From: Tetrahymena thermophila SB210
Taxonomy: Eukaryota; Ciliophora; Oligohymenophorea; Hymenostomatida; Tetrahymenidae
Assembly: GCF_000189635.1 (NCBI RefSeq)
Contig: NW_002476512.1
Span: forward strand, 1,054,001-1,118,000
DNA length: 64,000 nucleotides
Direction: 5' to 3'
Under the pieces are notes generated by a model, which had not been told where the DNA came from, did no database searches, and worked only from the letters and a program-made list of their open reading frames with translations. A program made the position numbers and the translations under genes. Of the stretch, positions 60,722 through 64,000 are shown piece after piece; within the stretch, counting starts at the first letter, position 1; each line of letters begins with the position of its first letter.

Positions 60722-63700
60722 ATGAGCTATTCAGCGAACCAGGTTAAAAACCCTAATGGAAAACTTACTGTTTGGATTACTAAAGCAGATATTTACAATA
60801 CATCACAATCCTATGAGGTATCTATCTATCTTTCATTTCAGTTTATTTTTTTCGTTAATTTGGAAATCTGATTTCTTTGGTTTATTATAATTAGAATATC
60901 ATAGTCAAAATTTAGATTGGTAATGATGTCAAAATTACTCCTGCTTGTCCTTACAATTAGAAAAATATTTAATGGGTCGATGGCTTTGAGGTTGTTAGAA
61001 AGGAAAATGAGGACAACTTTCTTATAACTTTGATAAACCAAAGCAAAAAGGGAGATGAAGTTTTAGGATCAGCTTCAATAGAAATAAATTAATTTTTACA
61101 AAGAGCAAGAAAGACAGATTTTTAGGCTGACCTACAACTAAATGGTAAAAATACTAGCAGCTTGCAGACAAAAATATAATTTGTAAAATTTACCGACGCA
61201 GAAAATTTGGCTTTAGAAGCTTAAAAGCAAGCTCAAAGTGGAAAAAAGGTAGATGGCTCAAAGATTTAAGAGACTGCAATCAATGAAGCAAGCAAAAAGC
61301 TTAGAGAAAATGAAATTCTAACAAATTACTCTAACAATCCATATGCTTAGAGCTATAAGTATTTGATCACAATCACAAATATTAAGGCAAATTTCAAAAG
61401 AGACACTGATTTGTTTAGCAAAATGGTGATTTTTTTTATCAATAAATTTGCATTTATTAGAATTTTTTTTGTAAATAGGATCCTTTTGTGAGAATAAAAG
61501 TAAGCGAAGATATAAACTTTAAAACTTCAATTATTAAAGGTATTATAAATTATATTAAATTAAAATTTTATGTCTAATTATTTCATCAATTAGGAGGTGG
61601 AAAAACACCAGAATGGAAAGAGTAGGTTTAGGTTTATGTGGGACTTGAAGAAGTCATCATGTTTTTGGCATTTGACTAAGAGGTTCATAAAGATTAATTA
61701 ATCGGATTTGGGTCTGTTCTTATGCAGAACTTCAAATTAGGTGAAGAGACAAAAGTTATTCCTCTGGAGTACCATAAATAGAGTGCAGGTGAATTGACTA
61801 TCACTGTGAATTGTAAACTAGTTGGCTCTTATGAAAAATCTAATAACTTGTTAGGAAAAGTTGTATTGAGAAATGTCTCTAGTGTTCTAAAAAAAGGATA
61901 ATCAAATCATTAATTAAAATTTTCTCTTGGAACAGAAAACAAGTGTACACATTTAATAACAAAAAGTGAACCTAATAATAAATATAGAGATATCATTGTC
62001 TTCCCAATTAAAGACAAAAATTTAACAAATTTAACTGTAATTTTATTTAATTCTAAAAAATTTAATTGATAAGGATAATTTTATAAAAATCTAGATAAAT
62101 TTTCAAACTGTAAGTAGTAAAAATGTTGATCTTGTTGGTAGCACTTTGTTTGATTTAAAACCTGTTATTGAAAATGAAAAATGGTATATTTAAGAAGAAA
62201 TTATAATGATAGGTAAAGATAAAAAAGAAATTGGTAAAATATATGCCGATGTGTAATATGTTGACTTGGCTGAGCATGATGACGAAAAGTTGTACAAATT
62301 ATAATAAAATTAAGGAAAAGTAACTCTTAAAAATATGAGAGGTTACTTAACAAGGGACACTGAAATGTTTGGTAAGATGGATCCATACTGCATATTAAAA
62401 TACAATGGAATCTAATTAAAAACTAGTGTCCATTAATCAGGTGGCAAAGAACCAGTTTGGAAAGATAATATTTTTGAATTACCTTAATTCACTTATTAAA
62501 AAGATAAAAAGCTCTTTTTCGAAGTTTTTGATGAAGATACATCAAAAGATGATTTAATTGGAAAAGGATATATAGATCTAACTTAGTTTATTCAAAAAAA
62601 GGGTAAGTATCTTGGCTAAAAAGTAAATATTGAGTATGAAGGCAAATAGGCAGGTTAAGTTAATTTCGATTTAGAATACGAAGAAAACTAAGAGCTCATT
62701 GCCTATATCGAAAAAAAAAAGAAGGAAAAAGAGTTAGAGGAGCTCTAGAAAAAGAAAGCAGAAGAAGAAATGAAAGCATTAAAAGCTAAGTAAGATGCAG
62801 AAAAGAAAAAAAAAGAAGATGAAGAAAAAAAGTAAAAGGAGGAAGAGGAAAAAAAGAGGAAGCTTCTTGAGGAGTAAGAGTTGAAAAAAAAGCAAGAAGA
62901 AGAAGAAAAAAAAAAGAAGCTACAGGAAGAGTAAGAGTTGAAAAAAAAATAAGAGGAAGAAGAGAAAAAAAAGAAGCTTTTGGAAGAGTAGGAGCTGAAA
63001 AAAAAACAGGAAGAAGAGTAAAAGAAGAAGAAGCTTTAAGAGGAGCAAGAACTTAAAAAAAAGTAAGAGGAAGAGGAGAAAAAGAAGAAGCTTTAAGAGG
63101 AGTAAGAGTTGAAAAAAAAATAAGAGGAAGAGGAGAAAAAAAAGAAGCTTTTGGAAGAGTAAGAGTAGAAAAAAAAGCAGGAAGAGGAGTAGAAGAAGAA
63201 ACTTTAATAGGAGCAAGAATTAAAAAAAAAGTAAGAGGAAGATGATAAAAAGAAGAAGCTTTAAGAGGAGTAGGAACTGAAAAAGAAACAAGAAGAAGAT
63301 GAAAAGAAGAAAAAACTTTTAGAGGAGCAGGAATTGAAAAAAAAGAAAGATGAAGATGAAAAATAAAAAAAGAAGCTTTAAGAGGAGTAAGAATTGAAAA
63401 AGAAGCAAGAAGAAGAGGAAAGATAAAAGAAAGAAGCTGAAGAAAAAAAGAAATAAGAAGCTTTACAGAAAGAGATGGAACTTAAAAAGTAAAATGAAGA
63501 ACTAGAAAGAGCTAGGGTTTAACAAGAAAATGAGGAGAAAAGAAAATAATAAGAGTAAGAATAGAAAAGGCTGTAAGAGAATTAAAACAAAAGCAGAGAA
63601 TAATCTCCTTAAGGTTCTTAGTATTCTTAAAATTATGCTGAATATAAAGTTGCTAAATAAAATTTGGAATAAGGCCACGGTTTTGGCATGTCAGAGTATT

Positions 63701-63949
63701 AATCTGCTACCTCATTATAAAAATCTATTCCTGCTTTTTCTATGCCCAGATCTTAAAGATTCAAACCTTCCTCAAGTGTTAAAAGAGAATAATCCAAAGG
63801 ACCTGATTATGTATAACTTCCTAGTATTTTTGAACAAAATTAGAAAAAAGGTGTTTCGTTTGGGCATGGTCAAAGAGGCTAGAGAGAAAACAGCAACAGT
63901 CCTGGTCCTGGAGCATATTAAAAAGAAATCTCACTAAGAACTGTCAAAG
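60722..63949 (+). CDS. multi-C2-domain protein with K/E/Q coiled-coil repeat and PG-rich tail (3' truncated by window)
   Basis: Exons 60722-60817, 60895-61425, 61479-61539, 61594-62036 and 62074-63949 join in phase; introns 77, 53, 54 and 37 bp. The last exon ends AAAG|GTAAAT and continues beyond the window. About 1,002 residues are visible. Residues ~10-130 form a C2-like sandwich. A clear C2 (~195-305) has RDTDLFSKMDPFVRIKV ... GGGKTPEWKE ... KDQLIGFGSV. A third divergent one follows. A fourth (~460-565) has RDTEMFGKMDPYCILKY ... GGKEPVWKDN ... EVFDEDTSKDDLIGKG. The Asp residues (MDP, FDEDTSKDD) suggest Ca2+-dependent lipid binding for the fourth, less so for the second. Residues ~588-880 are a Lys/Glu/Gln repeat. 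After that come GPDYVQLPSIF and SPGPGAYQKE, matching sperm-tail PG-rich (SHIPPO) repeats typical of axonemal microtubule-associated proteins. A ciliary membrane-microtubule linker is plausible but inferred. Confidence 0.88.
62700..63540 (+). repeat. 57-bp (19-codon) K/E/Q coding repeat
   Basis: About eleven imperfect units of 57 nt encode a 19-residue motif like EEQELKKKQEEEEKKKKLQ, best preserved at about 62850-63430. Gln codons vary freely among TAA, TAG, CAA and CAG. Residue periodicity suits a long single alpha-helix or coiled coil. On the opposite strand the same DNA gives a Leu/Phe-rich frame that is only a shadow. Confidence 0.9.
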
Positions 63950-64000
63950 GTAAATTATAAATAATTTTATTTATCAATTTAAATTCAAAGCTCAATTACT
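63950..64000 (+). other. start of an intron truncated by the window end
   Basis: Donor GTAAAT at 63950 follows an in-phase AAA G. The rest of the sequence is A/T-rich with no acceptor before the window ends, so the next exon of the C2/PG-rich gene lies outside. Confidence 0.7.

Noticed and set aside
62920-63216. Long Leu/Phe-rich minus-strand frame within the C2 gene
   Set aside because: It is the reverse complement of the Lys/Glu/Gln coding repeat. Exon phase and C2/PG-rich homology support the plus strand.
63530-63937. 135-codon standard-code plus-strand frame at the window end
   Set aside because: It is in a different frame from the C2/coiled-coil gene, which stays open through the whole stretch in the ciliate code and encodes PG-rich motifs. 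The frame is a shadow.

Overview
This window reads as nuclear DNA of an oligohymenophorean ciliate, most like Tetrahymena. It is extremely AT-rich. Every convincing gene uses TAA and TAG inside its reading frame where glutamine fits, and all end at TGA. Introns are short, AT-rich and GT..AG. Standard-code translation therefore shatters almost every gene here. The models below were built by hand with UAA/UAG = Gln. For the spliced and long genes, exon lengths were checked to sum to whole codons.

Layout. 1-2.8 kb: a possible gene end, a tiny SERF-like gene (-), a multi-exon gene with a WSCC...GC Cys motif (+), and a doubtful ORF. 3.1-5.5 kb: a ~345-bp tandem array that turns out to be repeated exon+intron units of a minus-strand leucine-rich-repeat (LRR) gene. 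Each exon is exactly 90 nt and encodes one LRR, and a small TIR element sits in one intron. 6.5-40.2 kb: six minus-strand paralogues (called A-F here) encoding ~1,130-1,310 aa LRR proteins. They share a central CWICDGW...RMCPPN module and a C-terminal EF-hand-like region. Copies B, C and D, with their spacers, form a recent three-copy tandem duplication with a unit of about 6 kb. E and F are more divergent and carry an extra intron. 42.3-43.4 kb: a secreted protein, possibly a degenerate GH18-like fold.

47-50.2 kb: a two-exon CXC/CRC-domain (TSO1/LIN54-type) DNA-binding protein. 52.3-55.1 kb: a Gln-rich coiled-coil protein. 55.6-56.7 kb: four tRNA-Cys(GCA) loci, three of them in a ~227-bp tandem array, one of which looks degenerate. 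57.0-57.6 kb: a membrane-anchored truncated hemoglobin (-). 60.7 kb to the window end: a multi-C2-domain protein with a 19-residue K/E/Q coiled-coil repeat and a PG-rich tail, running off the edge inside an intron.

The genes do not form an operon or one pathway. The dominant theme is expansion of LRR genes at two scales: exon by exon within one gene, and gene by gene along the array. The remaining DNA, in gaps of 0.3-3.6 kb, is AT-rich spacer with microsatellites and no gene I can support.
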